DNA of 64,000 bases from Symsagittifera roscoffensis (Eukaryota > Xenacoelomorpha > Acoela > Convolutidae), in assembly GCF_963678635.1 (NCBI RefSeq), contig NC_087062.1, forward strand, positions 12,570,670 to 12,634,669. The letters run 5' to 3'. The notes below the pieces were generated by a model. That model ran no database searches. It worked only from the letters and a program-made list of their open reading frames with translations, and was not told where the DNA came from. Below, one piece after another: positions 22,605 through 36,425 of this stretch. How positions within the stretch are numbered: the first letter of the stretch is position 1; every line of letters begins with the position of its first letter. Made by a program: the position numbers and the translations under genes.

Positions 22605-25600
22605 CTCTACATCAGATGCGCTCGGTGTATGATTAGTTTTGCAACTAGAAAGAAGCCAAGTAAATCATCTGCGGAATCTTGTGAACTAAACTGTTTTTGA
22701 GAAGAATTCTAATATCCGGTTGCAACACCCCAGCTAATCGCAAGGGAAAAAAATGATAGCAAAACTGAATATTCACAAATTAGAATCATCGCGAAGTTTT
22801 AACGCCCTCACTAAACTTGTAACGACAGTTGGTGCTCGGAGCACTTGATACCAGGCTGCCAATTGGAAAAGAGAATTTACCAAGAGAAAACGCTTCAATT
22901 TTTCAGAAAACTTTCTTGACAAACAAAATCCAGCGCTTTCATTTATTTTGTCATTGTTTTGAAGCTCTTTTGATGTTTCTGAGATATAAGCCACTTGCGA
23001 TACAAACAAACAAAGCATGCCAAACTAGCAGGCACAAATTGCTACGGAGGCCTCAAAGTCGGAAAAAAAATTTAAATGTCGACAAAAATTGAATCTACCA
23101 TAGTTCGCTTTGCAGTTAAAAAATCACGCGGTAACAAAACCGACAAATTTTGAGCAGAAACTCATTGAGGCAAAAAATCATGAAAAAACTTGACAACTTA
23201 GAAAATTTACCCTTTTATAGTAAAAAAAGATTAACACGTAAGAAACTTGTTTCGGCCATCCAACGGCGCAAAATGCGGCCACTAAGCCTATCAGGCATGA
23301 AGCGGAAATACTTTCAATCCCAAAAAAAGACGAATAATATTTCGAATCAGATTTGGTGAAATTAAAAACAACATCAAGAAATATTGAATAGCAGAAATGA
23401 TCAAAATATATCTGTTCATTGACGAAATGGCAGATTTGAGAAAACGATTGAGTAATTCTGATTGACAAATTGTTTATAAAACAATATTGTTCCAAATTGA
23501 TTACGCTTGCTAATCACGAGCATAATATTCAAAACTGTTGACATAAATTTTACATAAGTACGAATCTTTCTATTGAAATTTATTTAAAAATATTTTCGAA
23601 AAAAAAGGCGATTTTCCTTTTAAAATGTGGCGAAAATTTTCGTCAAAACCTTTATGAAAAAAATTTCATTTATCACACACATAGGATCTACGATAGCTAT
23701 ATAAATAGCGTATGCAAACTAGACTACATAATTTGAAAACTAAACCGACAGAGCTTCTAGATCTAGCATGGTTAGTAACTAGTACCCCGTAGTTACATTT
23801 GAATTTTCATGAAATTGGGCATGTCAGCAGCATAGCAACATTACCAGTGGTTCAATTGATTTTGTTAAACTAGTTATTGACCCAAAAAAATCTATACTCC
23901 GATTTGATAACGCTTGCTAATCGCAGCATAGACATTTAAAATTAGGACATGGAGACATAAAAAAAAATCTCAAAATTTCAATTATAAAACTTTTAAGCAA
24001 TGAAAACCAAAATTAGTTAACATAGATCGAAATGAAAATCACAGCAATTAGCAGTGATTCAAAAAAAATTATTGAAAATTTTGATTTGAAAATTTTTCAG
24101 AAAACCAAGCTTATTTATGCTTCTAGACTAATCGACCATTCGCAATCGAAAAAAAATCATTTTGTGGGAGGAAAAACTCTACATCAGATGCGCGCGGTGT
24201 AAGATTAGTTTTGCAACTAGAATGAAGCCAAGTAAATCATCTGCGGAATCTTGTGAACTAAACTGTTTGTGAGAAGAATTCTAATATCCGGTTGCAACAC
24301 CCCAGCTTATCGCAAGGGAAAAAAATGATAGCAAAACTGAATATTCACAAAATAGAAACATCACGAAGTTTTAACGCCCTCACTAAACTTGTAACGAGAG
24401 TTGATGCTCGGAGCACTTGATACCAGGCTGCCAATTGGAAAAGAGAATTTACCAAGAGAAAACGCTTCAATTTTTCAGAAAACTTTCTTGACAAACAAAA
24501 TCCAGCGCTTTCATTTATTTTGTCATTGTTTTGAAGCTCTTTTGATGTTTCTGAGATATAAGCCACTTGCGATACAAACAAACAAAGCATGCCAAACTAG
24601 CAGGCACAAATTGCTACGGAGGCCTCAAAGTCGGAAAAAAAATTTAAATGTTGACAAAAATTGAATCTACCATACTTCGCTTTGCAGTTAAAAAATCACG
24701 CGGTAACAAAACCGACAAATTTTGAGCAGAAACTCATTGAGGCAAAAAAACATGAAAAAACTTGATAACTTAGAAAAATTATCCTTTTATAGAATAAAGA
24801 TTAACACGTAAGAAACTTGTTTCGGCCATCCAACGGCGCAAAATGCGGCCACTAAGCCTATCAGGCATGAAGCGGAAAAACTTTCAATCCCAAAAAAATA
24901 ATAATATTTCGAATCAGATTTGGTGAAATTAAATATAAAATCAAGAAATATTGAATAGCAGAAATGATCAAAATATATCTGTTCATTGACGAAATGGCAG
25001 ATTTGAGAAAACGATTGAGTAATTCTGTTTGACAAATTGTTTATAAAACAATATTGTTCCAAATTGATTAGGCTTGCTAATCACGAGCATAATATTCAAA
25101 ACTGTTGACATAAATTTTACATAAATACGAATCTTTCTATTGAAATTTATTAAAAAATGTTTTCGAAAAAAAAGGCGATTTGCGATTTTAAAATGTGGCA
25201 AAAATTTTCGTCAAAACCTTATGAAAAAAATTTCATTTTACACACACATAGGATCTACGATAGCTATATAATTAGAGTATGCAAACTAGACTACATAATT
25301 TAAAAACTAAACCGACAGAGCTTCTAGATCTAGCATGACTAGTAACTAGCACCTCGTAGTTACATTTGAATTTTCATGAAATTGGGCATGTCAGCAGCAT
25401 AGCAACATCACCAGTGGTTCAATTGATTTTGTTAAACTAGTTATTGACCCAAAAAAATCTATACTCCGATTTGATAACGCTTGCTAATCGCAGCATAGAC
25501 ATTTAAAATTAGGACATGGAGACATAAAAACAATCTCAAAATTTCAATTATAAAATTTTTAAGCAATGAAAACCAAAATTAGTTAACATAGATCGAACAG

Positions 25601-28600
25601 AAAATCACAGCAATTAGCAGTGATTCAAAAAAAATTAATGAAAATTTTGATTTGAAAATTTTTCAGAAAACCAAGCTTATTTATGCTTCTAGACTAATCG
25701 ACCATTCGCAATCGAAAAAAAATTCATTTTGTGGGAGGAAAACCTCTACATCAGATGCGCGCGGTGTAAGATTAGTTTTGCAACTAGAATGAAGCCAAGT
25801 AAATCATCTGCGGAATCTTGTGAACTAAACTGTTTGTGAGAAGAATTCTAATATCCGGTTGCAACAACCCAGCTTATCGCAAAGGGAAAAAAATGATAGC
25901 AAAAATGAATATTCACAAAATAGAAACATCACGAAGTTTTAACGCCCTCACTAAACTTGTAACGAGAGTTGATGCTCGGAGCACTTGATACCAGGCTGCC
26001 AATTGGAAAAGAGTATTTACCAAGAGAAAACGCTTCAATTTTTCAGAAAACTTTCTTGACAAACAAAATCCAGCGCTTTCATTTATTTTGTCATTGTTTT
26101 GAAGCTCTTTTGATGTTTCTGAGATATAAGCCACTTGCGATACAAACAAACAAAGCACGCCAAACTAGCAGGCACAAATTGCTACGGAAGCCTCAAAGTC
26201 GGAAAAAAAATTTAAATGTCGACAAAAATTGAATCTACCATAGTTCGCTTTGCAGTTAAAAAATCACGCGGTAACAAAACCGACAAATTTTGAGCAGAAA
26301 CTCATTGAGGCAAAAAATCATGAAAAAACTTAACAACTTAGAAAAATTACCCTTTTATAGAATAAAGATTAACACGTAAGAAACTTGTTTCGGCCATCCA
26401 ACGGCGCAAAATGCGGCCACTAAGCCTATCAGGCATGAAGCGGAAAAACTTTCAATCCCAAAAAAAGACAAATAATATTTCGAATCAGATTTGGTGAAAT
26501 TAAAAACAACATCAAGAAATATTGAATAGCAGAAATGATCAAAATATATCTGTTCATTGACGAAATGGCAGATTTGAGAAAACGATTGAGTAATTCTGTT
26601 TGACAAACTGTTTATAAAACAATATTGTTCCAAATTGATTACGCTTGCTAATCACGAGCATAATATTCAAAACTGTTGACATAAATTTTACATAAATACG
26701 AATCTTTCTATTGAAATTTATTAAAAAATGTTTTCGAAAAAAAAGGCGATTTGCGATTTTAAAATGTGGCAAAAATTTTCGTCAAAACCTTATGAAAAAA
26801 TTTTCATTTTACACACACATAGGATCTACGATAGCTATATAAATAGCGTATGCAAACTAGACTACATAATTTAAAAACTAAACCGACAGAGCTTCTAGAT
26901 CTAGCATGACTAGTAACTAGCACCCCGTAGTTACATTTGAATTTTCATGAAATTGGGCATGTCAGCAGCATAGCAACATCACCAGTGGTTCAATTGATTT
27001 TGTTAAACTAGTTATTGACCCAAAAAAATCTATACTCCGATTTGATAACGCTTGCTAATCGCAGCATAGACATTTAAAATTAGGACATGGAGACAAAAAA
27101 ACAATCTCAAAATTTCAATTATAAAACTTTTAAGCAATGAAAACCAAAATTAGTTAACATAGATCGAACAGAAAATCACAGCAATTAGCAGTGATTCAAA
27201 AAAAATTAATGAAAATTTTGATTTGAAAATTTTTCAGAAAACCAAGCTTATTTATGCTTCTAGACTAATCGAACATTCGCAATCGAAAAATATTCATTTT
27301 GTGGGAGGAAAACCTCTACATCAGATGCGCGCGGTGTAAGATCAGTTTTGCAACTAAAATGAAGCCAAGTAAATCATCTGCGGAATCTTGTGAACTAAAC
27401 TGTTTTTGCGAAGAATTCTAATATCCGGTTGCAACACCCCAGCTTATCGCAAGAGAAAAAATGATAGCAAAAATGAATATTCACACAATAGAAACATCAC
27501 TAAGTTTTAACGCCCTCACTAAACTTGTAACGAGAGTTGATGCTCGGATCACTTGATACCAGGCTGCCAATTGGAAAAGAGAATTTACCAAGAGAAAACG
27601 CTTCAATTTTTCAGAAAACTTTCTTGACAAACAAAATCCAGCGCTTTCATTTATTTTGTCATTGTTTTGAAGCTCTTTTGATGTTTCAGAGATATAAGCC
27701 ACTTGCGATACAAACAAACAAAGCATGCCAAACTAGCAGGCACAAATTGCTACGGAAGCCTCAAAGTCGGAAAAAAAATTTAAATGTCGACAAAAATTGA
27801 ATCTACCATAGTTCGCTTTGCAGTTAAAAAATCACGCGGTAACAAAACCGACAAATTTTGAGCAGAAACTCATTGAGGCAAAAAAACATGAAAAAACTTG
27901 ATAACTTAGAAAAATTATCCTTTTATAGAATAAAGATTAACACGTAAGAAATTTGTTTCGGCCATCCAACGGCGCAAAATGCGGCCACTAAGCCTATCAG
28001 GCATGAAGCGGAAAAACTTTCAATCCCAAAAAAATAATAATATTTCGAATCAGATTTGGTGAAATTAAAAATAAAATCAAGAAATATTGAATAGCAGAAA
28101 TGATCAAAATATATCTGTTCATTGACGAAATGGCAGATTTGAGAAAACGATTGAGTAATTCTGTTTGACAAATTGTTTATAAAACAAAATTGTTCCAAAT
28201 TGATTACGCTTGCTAATCACGAGCATAATATTCAAAACTGTTGACATAAATTTTACATAAGTACGAATCTTTTTATTGAAATTTATTAAAAAATGTTTTC
28301 GAAAAAAAATGCGATTTTCCTTTTAAAATGCGGCGAAAATTTTCGTCAAAACCTATATGAAAAAAATTTCATTTAACACACACATAGGATCTACGATAGC
28401 TATATAAATAGCGTATGCAAACTAGACTACAGAATTTGAAAACTAAACCGACAGAGCTTCTAGATCTAATCAACTAGTACCCCGTAGTTACATTTGAATT
28501 TTCATGAAATTGGGCATGTCAGCAGCATAGCAACATTACCAGTGGTTCAATTGATTTTGTTAAACTAGTTATTGACCCAAAAAAATCTATACTCCGATTT

Positions 28601-30441
28601 GATAACGCTTGCTAATCGCAGCATAGACATTTAAAAATAGGACATGGAGACATAAAAACAATCTCAAAATTTCAATTATAAAACTTTTAAGCAATGAAAA
28701 CCAAAATTAGTTAACATAGATCGAAATGAAAATCACAGCAATTAGCAGTGATTCAAAAAAAAATTATTGAAAATTTTGATTTGAAAATTTTTCAGAAAAC
28801 CAAGCTTATTTATGCTTCTAGACTAATCGACCAATCGCAATCGAAAAAAATTCATTTTGTGGGAGGAAAACCTCTACATCAGATGCGCGCGGTGTAAGAT
28901 TAGTTTTGCAACTAGAATGAAGCCAAGTAAATCATCTGCGGAATCTTGTGAACTAAACTGTTTTTGAGAAGAATTCTAATATCCGGTTGCAACACCCCAG
29001 CTTATCGCAAGGGAAAAAAATGATAGCAAAACTGAATATTCACAAAATAGAAACATCACGAAGTTTTAACGCCCTCACTAAACTTGTAACGAGAGTTGAT
29101 GCTCGGAGCACTTGATACCAGGCTGCCAATTGGAAAAGAGAATTTACCAAGAGAAAACGCTTCAATTTTTCAGAAAACTTTCTTGACAAACAAAATCCAG
29201 CGCTTTCATTTATTTTGTCATTGTTTTGAAGCTCTTTTGATGTTTCTGAGATATAAGCCACTTGCGATACAAACGAACAAAGCATGCCAAACTAGCAGGC
29301 ACAAATTGCTACGCAAGCCTCAAAGTCGAAAAAAAAAATTTAAATGTCGACAAAAATTGAATCTACCATAGTTCGCTTTGCAGTTAAAAAATCACGCGGT
29401 AACAAAACCGACAAATTTTGAGCAGAAACTCATTGAGGCAAAAAATCATGAAAAAACTTGATAACTTAGAAAAATTATCCTTTTATAGAATAAAGATTAA
29501 CACGTAAGAAACTTGTTTCGGCCATCCAACGGCGCAAAATGCGGCCACTAAGCCTATCAGGCATGAAGCGGAAAAACTTTCAATCCCAAAAAAAGACAAA
29601 TAATATTTCGAATCAGATTTGGTGAAACTAAAAATAAAATCAAGAAATATTGATTAGCAAAAATGATCAAAATATATCTGTTCATTGACGAAATGGCAGA
29701 TTTGAGAAAACGATTGAGTAATTCTGTTTGACAAATTGTTTATAAAACAATCTTGTTCCAAATTGATTACGCTTGCTAATCACGAGCATAATATTCAAAA
29801 CTGTTGACATAAATTTTACATAAGTACGAATCTTTTTTAAATTTTTTTAAAAAATGTTTTCGAAAAAAAAGGCGAAATTCCTTTTAAATTGTGGCGAACA
29901 TTTTCGTCAAAAAAACCTATATGAAAAAATTTTATTTAACACACACATAGGATCTACGATAGCTATATAAATAGCGTATGCAAACTAGACTACATAATTT
30001 GAAAACTAAACCGACAGAGCTTCTAGATCTAGCATGATTAGTAACTAGTACCCCGTAGTTACATTTGGATTTTCATGAAATTGTGCAAGTCAGCAGCATA
30101 GCAGCATCACCAGTGGTTCAATTGATTTTGTTAAACTAGTTATTGACCCGAAAAAATTTATACTCCGATTTGATAACGCTTGCTAATCGCAGCATTGACA
30201 TTTAAAATTAGGACATGGAGACATAAAAACAATCTCAAAAATTCACTTATAAAACTTTTAAGCAATGAAAACCAAAATTAGTTAACATAGATTGAATAGA
30301 AAATCAAAGCAATTAGCAGTGATTCAAAAAAAAATTATTGAAAACTTTGATTTGAAAATTTTTCAGAAAACCAAGCTTATTTATGCTTCTAGACTAATCG
30401 ACCATCCGCAATCGAATAAAATTCATTTTGTGGGAGGAAAA
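22605..30441 (+). repeat. Tandem array of five ~1.57-kb units
   Basis: Five direct repeats whose 'atcagatgcgc' landmark falls at 22611, 24183, 25750, 27320 and 28878, giving unit lengths of about 1572, 1567, 1570 and 1558 bp; the fifth unit ends at 30441, just after 'gtgggaggaaaa'. Units are near identical, differing by scattered substitutions and 1-7 bp indels. Each unit contains older dispersed modules: 'cacttgcgatacaaacaaacaaagca', 'aaccgacaaattttgagcagaaactcattgaggc', and two decayed GCTTGCTAATC hairpin motifs ~400 bp apart. Overlapping open frames (81-92 aa) recur in the units on both strands. The unit-to-unit identity is enough to explain their persistence; in unit 5 one of the minus frames is broken by a stop. 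I see no convincing coding signal. Confidence 0.95.
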
Positions 30442-30682
30442 TGTGTCTAGGAAGACAACTGCCGGTGTGAAGTTAGCATTGAAGTAACGGTGAAAAAAGT
30501 TTGTCAGAAAAAATGAATTTGCAACCGTAAGGTTTCAACTCCATTGAAGCAGACATAGTTTGTGAAAAAAAATCGCCCTTTCAACGAACCAACAATTGGT
30601 GACTGAGCAGATAAATGATAACCCAATGATACTTTTTGACCAAAAAATGGATTATAGCAGATGGCAAAATTAGTTCGTGACC

Positions 30683-30714
30683 TGAATCGAACTTTTGACC
30701 TGTGTCGCCTCAAG
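30683..30714 (-). repeat. B-box-like tRNA remnant
   Basis: The minus strand reads AGGTCAAAAGTTCGATTCAG, a good B-box context, with no complete cloverleaf around it. Confidence 0.3.
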
Positions 30715-30718
30715 CATG

Positions 30719-30913
30719 GACGTTACTTTAACGCCAAATGGGAAAAATAAGCAGTTTCAACTATTACAGAAGCCCTGCAGATGCGGTAGTTTATGGGAAG
30801 AAGGAAAAGTACAGTACCCGGATGAAATACCCTTGCGTATTGCAGTGGTAACTCTAGCCGGTAGGAAATCAAAACTTTCTACGGCGTGCATGATTATTAC
30901 TGAGCTGCAATAA
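30719..30913 (+). other. Orphan 64-aa open frame
   Basis: Starts at ATG (MDVTLTPNGKNKQFQLL) and ends TAA. It includes CRCGSLWEEGKVQYPDEIPL and has codon use more balanced than the flanks. No splice sites, family or homologous neighbour seen, so it may be a remnant or a chance frame. Confidence 0.2.
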
Positions 30914-31024
30914 TTAAAGCTAATGAAAGGAACGGAACCAAAAGGGAATGGGAAATGAGTTAATGTAAAAGAAGAGAAACTAGAGCGTTACTCGACCATT
31001 TGTAAGCATTGAGCCAAGACATAG

Positions 31025-31420
31025 TCAACAAGCAGTTGGAAAAGAGTCAATGAACTCAACTAAACCCGAATATAAAAGAAATTGGAAACTCAAATATCAA
31101 GTTGAAGCTCATCAAATTACAAGAAAACTTTACGATCAACTCTTTTTTAAAACCAATTCGAGAAAACTGGATCAATGGGTGTTTTTTACGGTGTAAATCC
31201 ATAAATTAAAATTGACCTTCGAACGTAAAGATCATTCACTTTTTTCGCGCCATTTCTACTTACTTAAGTAGAGAACATAATCTGCCATTCTAATAAATGA
31301 TAAACTTGAACCTGAAAAAATATCAAAGTCAAACCACTAAAATACAAAATTGAAAAAATAAACGGAGAATATACTACGACTTATATAGGTTTCTTCGGTA
31401 CATTGATTGACACTTTAAAA
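31025..31420 (+). repeat. Dispersed A+T-rich element, copy
   Basis: Has 'catagtcaacaagcagttgg', 'gagtcaatgaactcaac', 'aattcgagaaaactggatcaatgg' and an end block 'cgacttatatagg'. Same orientation as the other copies. Confidence 0.65.
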
Positions 31421-34141
31421 ATGAACATCAACATATAACACATTAAAATGTCGCATACAGCCAGGCGCATATACATTTCTTTTCAATTAAACGAAGTCTT
31501 TTTTAAAATTCTTCACACCTCAAACTTCATTCTCAAACAGCTATTTTCATTTAGAAGCATAAATGAGTTACTGATATTGTTCAAACTTAGTTCTTTAGAT
31601 TTTCATTCTATTGTTCCTGTAAATATAAACTTCGAAATTTGAGTTGAGAACTAGCACAGAGCTTTCAATTCAAACCACTTTTGATGGCAAGGAACTTCAA
31701 TTTCAGACGGCTGTGAAGAAAAATCAGATTATTCAAGAAATTCTTCAAGAACTTCGCATGTCTCACTTGAAAAACCATGTTGAATAGTCCGAAAAAATTG
31801 AATTTGAATTATTATTTGAATTATTTAGTGAGAAAATATACGTATACAATATTTAACTCATAAGGATCGCAAAGAAAATCAACATTAGAAGGAGCAAAAC
31901 TACTAGCATCAGGGGAAAACCTTGAATCTTCATACCGCCCTCTAACGTTGATCAAAGGCTATTCAACATAAAATAATAACAAACTTGTTCAAAAAAAGAG
32001 ATTTTGAATTTTCTTTTATTTCTCAAGTTTATCCCCAAAAATTCTTTAAGCACAAAGTGATATAATTTGCGGATACGTATCAATAAGGCTCAGGATGCAG
32101 CGCTTAATGTTCTGATTGCACTTTAAGGCCATTCAATTTTTTTTTTTCAATTTATCCCTCTGCACGCTGATGAAAAATACAAAAACACGTATTTAGCGTC
32201 TCCTATCCTATAAATAAGACCAAACGACTTGCCTCAGTTCAATTTTAACGCATTAATACGCCGCTTCCCCGTATTATAAGATCGCAAAGTATCGCAGTTT
32301 GAATATCCCAAATTAGCATATTTCAAACCCCGATAACTTTACGAAAAATGATAACAGGTGAAATTTTTTCACATTTCAGCCGCAGACATTTATATGCTTC
32401 AAATGGTATTTAAGAAATCCGTCATATACGCAGTTAAATATTGAAAATTGACATTGAGTAAAAAAAACTTTCTTCGGAAGCTGAAAAATATGAGCAAATT
32501 GCTTTGTCTCAGCTCAATTTGAAAAACTATGATGGACGAAAAATATAGCGTGTTTACCGGGAAGTCGATGTAAAACTACAAAATAGGAAAATATTTAGAC
32601 GTAACTGTATTGTTAACGTGTGTGAAAACTGTTTACTGACTACAATTAACTTTCGCTGACTTCAATTAACTTTCGTTCGAGCTTTCTTAAATGCGAATCA
32701 ATTTTTCACATATCGTAATTGTATAATTTATGCATTTCAAAAATGTTTTATAATATTCCGATTAACGTTTTATAAATCATTTTAAATGAATAATTTGATG
32801 TGCAAAAGGATTCTACACTCTTTTTGTATTTTTGGACGTTTATTTGCAAAAAAAATTTAACGTCTTAATTCCGTTTTATTGGAGCCATCTAATTTGCTTG
32901 TCATCTAATTTCCTAACCCCGTCGTGTTAACCATCACAAATTAAGATAATGACGTTAAAATAGTCCTTAATTTAAACCACTTAACTTAATTTTTAGCCAT
33001 GGGTATCATAAGCTCTCAGACTGTTTAATAAACTTGTCAAAAATGCTAGTTACGAAAATTGCCAAGCTACCATGTCAAAAACTGCTAGGTCGACCCGAGC
33101 AGAAATATTCCGTCATTTTTTCAAAAGTTGGATATTATAAAAACTAAAAATGTTTAACGTCAAATATTGAATAAAATGTGGCCAATTAGCTTGCCTTAAT
33201 TCAATGTGAAATTATTTTTTCAGCACTTTGGGAGGGAAACTTTGCATCAAACATGCCGAAAATGATCGATTCAGAGCATACACGATTTTTAGACATGCTT
33301 TCTGGAACAACAGAAACTTGTTCTAGATCAAAAAAAAATTCTTGGCAACCGTACTGGGTCAAGAGATATATCGTTTTAAAATATTTTCAGTCGTGATCCG
33401 AACAATTTTTGAAAACATTAGAAAACTTGTCCCAAAGTGAATTAACTTTTGTTATATATGAAAATAAGCAATTGAGGTTGAAAATAACTTGATTTTATTT
33501 GAATGAAAACTAATTTTGAAAGCTTAAATTAGCGCTTCTGTGACAAAAGACTTTCAAAAATAAAAAAAATGTTGAGCAAAAAACTGATTTTTTTTTTCAA
33601 TTTTTTGTTCATTCATTTTTTGAAGACACTGTAGTCGTTAATGCCTGATTCGTTTAACTTCTATGCGTTCTTATAGTTCTATTATCACACGACGCAAAAA
33701 AAAGACTCATGAGAAAAAATAAATAATAAAATAAAAGTTTCTGAGAATAAGGTCGTAACCGGCATCCTTGGTAATTTTTGGCATTGTACGCGGCTAAAAA
33801 CACGGAAACATTCGAAAAATAAGTGATTGGCCGGTCGGATTGTTCAGAGTTTCGACTTAAGACGAGCGGTCTTGTTAGGTATAACTTCGCGTAAAATGTA
33901 TCGCGTTCCACATTTTCGAATTCTGTACACAAGTGCTTCTTCTAGCTTTAGGTAAACGCTATTTAATTAACCCTGTTATATGCTTTTATTGAACAAACAT
34001 ATTTGGTGTTTAACTGTATTTTTTCCTCAGTTTACTAGAATTTCATGTAGGAAGTAAAAACTATTGGTTTAATCAAAATCAATTAACACTTTACTTCCAT
34101 GTAATTTATAAAACACAATCACAACGTTCATGGTTTTAAAC

Positions 34142-35982
34142 TCATCCATCTCCATCATCACTATTAGAAGAGTCACTGTAGGCTCCTAATGATAACAAAG
34201 AACTAGGAGCCACTGAAGAAGGAATTTCACTTGAGGAAGGAATTTGCATCAGTGAACATGCAGGTTTAGCGGCCACTTTGCCATCAGTTATTGCTTTGGA
34301 ATCCGATTTGCCATTTGCTTCAAAAGATTCTTTACTTTCTACATCCCTAACATCTGTTTCAGGTTTCAAACGAGCATCCGATTTATCCAATTCCTTGTCT
34401 ATTTGACTAAACTCGACCGGTTTAACAGATATCTCGCATGGTTTAGTGTGATTCGCGACATTGTCCAATTTACAACTTGGCGTCACTTTAATACTCGCAT
34501 CAGTTTTTTTCGTTTTCACCTTGACAAGTCCACTTAAGGAACTTTTCGATGTTTTACTGGATTGTTTGCTGTCTTTTTTGATCACTTTGCAACTTGGTTC
34601 TTCGTCATCTGCAGACAAAATATCCGTGGATGCTTTGCTACACGAAGGGGCACTTAGCAGATTGGGAAGAGCGTCGCAATCGTCCAAGTCAACTTCTGCT
34701 TCGTAGATAGATGTGTTTATTCGCTTAATGCGTGTTCCGTCACTCGTTTGCTCATAAAGGGAACTGATAAAAGCTTCGTCGTCTTCCTGAAACACTCAAA
34801 CTTGTAAAAATACATCGATGAGAGTTTTGAAAAAAAAAAACAATCTATACGCGATTTGCGACAATCCAACCCCTCTCCATTTCCGATAATTTATAGATCG
34901 CTTAGATGTGAGCAAGGAAAACCCCAGTAATTATAATTCGACCATGCATCAAAAATGAAAAACATGTGTTGTCAGCGTTACAGTAGAGACTTCAATCAAC
35001 CTTCCCGCTTCCTCGAGTAATCATCGTTTTTTTTGGCCCGCCACCTGCACATGAAATTACAGCCTACTTTGGATTTACAGACTACGCTGCCAACCTGATA
35101 GGACTACTAACCTCCTGCTTGAGTAGAATCTGTGACAACAACTGCTGCTGTTTGGCTAGACTGTTACCTATAAGGTCATTCAAGTCCGTTGTCGCATTGC
35201 TGTCCGCCCGCTCTTTCAGCTCCTCCAGGTTTTCCATGATCTCCATCTCTCGTCTCGAGTCCCGGGTTCGATTCTCAAGCACTGCCATAGGGTTGTTAGC
35301 CTCTTCAGCCGCGACTTCTTCCTGTTTGCGCTTGTCCTCAGCCGCGATCAACTTGGCAGCTTCGAAATTCCTGCAGAAAACAATGAAACTCTTTGTCTGT
35401 TTACGTAAAATTTTGTTCATAAAGTTTGGTTTCTAACATTTTTTCCGGAAGTTTTGAAACAATTCGCTAATTTTTATTACTCTTCAGCCTTATTGCCCAC
35501 AAAAACAGTAGATTGAAAAACAGCCTGTTTTGACATTGACCGAATCAGTTATTTTGCTCGTCCTAGCTCATTCAATTTTAGAAAGTTAACTGTCTAAAGA
35601 TAGTTCCAAAGAAAGCAGCATAGCCAAAATGAAAGACCAATAGTAGCGACCGAATAGCGACGTACCTGGTTGCACCTGTCTCGATAGCATAGTCTAGATT
35701 CTCGATGTCAGTTTTGAACGATATGTCTCCACAACACATTGGACACCGAATGTAGAATCTGAAGATCTTCAGGCCCAAATAAGTCTCACCCATCGCCGTT
35801 TCACGTCTGGCGTTGAACTTCGTGCCCCTGTATATGTAATGTCCACACGTGTTGCATCGCATGTTGAATGGAGCCATGACTCGCTGCACCCATTGCGCGT
35901 TTCGCTCCCTTTTCAGTCTCGGGATTCTTCTGTAGTCGTAGTCGGGCGGGTAGTATTTGTTCAGCACTTTTCGTTCAGTCAT
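34142..35982 (-). CDS. YJU2: YJU2 splicing factor (CCDC94 family), 3 exons, 406 aa
   Basis: Spliceosome component that joins at the catalytic activation / first-step stage in the nucleus. Exons 35982-35666, 35370-35112, 34786-34142 (1221 nt including TGA). The N-terminus [20 protein letters not shown] and the zinc-binding cysteines 43, 46, 80 and 83 (RCNTCG...IRCPMC) are characteristic, followed by [16 protein letters not shown] and [14 protein letters not shown]. Exon 3 begins EDDEAF and continues as a Ser/Lys/Asp-rich, low-complexity tail, longer than in the 323-aa human protein. The start was chosen as the ATG 8 nt after an acceptor-like GAATTTTTAG, which is either the end of a 5' UTR intron or a trans-splice site. 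It is the last gene of the six-gene minus-strand cluster. Confidence 0.95.
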
Positions 35983-36425
35983 CACTCAATCTAAAAATTC
36001 AGAAGAAATTGAGATGCTTAAAATTCAAAAATGACATTTGTTTTCCCATTTTGACCTAATTGGAACCATTTAGCTGTCGGTAAAAATTAGAAGAACACAT
36101 GCTCTCAGGAACGACATTGTATCTAGCTTATGCAACTCATCATAACTTAATATTTGTTTAATTTTCAATGCGTAATTTTGTCGACTAGTTTATAAATCCG
36201 TGTAATCGTTAACATGATGACAACATAATAGAAAGAGCTTCAAAACATTTTGAATCAAACCAAACCATAAGATACATCTTTGTAAATTTACGAAACCAAA
36301 AATACAGCACTGTCATAAGGTAGCTCAGCTAATTATTGGCTACGGCAAGTTATTTGTACGAGTTTTAACTTCTCATCATATCTGAATAAACTAATAAAAA
36401 ACATTTGAGCTAATAGTTTTGGAAC
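35983..36425 (-). other. NIPSNAP-YJU2 intercistronic region
   Basis: 443 bp between the NIPSNAP stop and the YJU2 ATG. On the minus strand it contains ATTAAA near 36155 and, at its 3' end, AATTTTTAG directly before an 8-nt leader and the YJU2 ATG. Confidence 0.55.

Larger units (their letters stand above)
30442..34141. other. Intergenic region between array and YJU2
   Basis: Contains a small orphan ORF (30719-30913), a dispersed-element copy (31025-31420) and otherwise A+T-rich sequence with no gene that I can support. Minus-strand AATAAA near 33985 (TTTATT on +) lies ~155 bp past the YJU2 stop and is a plausible YJU2 poly(A) signal. Confidence 0.55.

Noticed and set aside
22773-29371. Recurrent 81-92-aa open frames on both strands of the tandem array as a repeated gene family
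   Set aside because: They persist because the units are near identical. Frames occur on both strands over the same DNA, one minus frame is broken by a stop in unit 5, and no family or codon signal supports them.
22605-30441. CRISPR-like or centromeric satellite interpretation of the array
   Set aside because: The unit is 1.57 kb with no short direct repeats and unique spacers, and only five copies occur between ordinary genes.
33654-33932. Minus-strand 92-aa frame after YJU2
   Set aside because: Lies past the YJU2 stop and spans its candidate 3' end region; no start context, splice site or family.
34461-34706. Plus-strand 81-aa frame over YJU2 exon 3
   Set aside because: Antisense shadow of the low-complexity Ser/Lys/Asp tail of YJU2.
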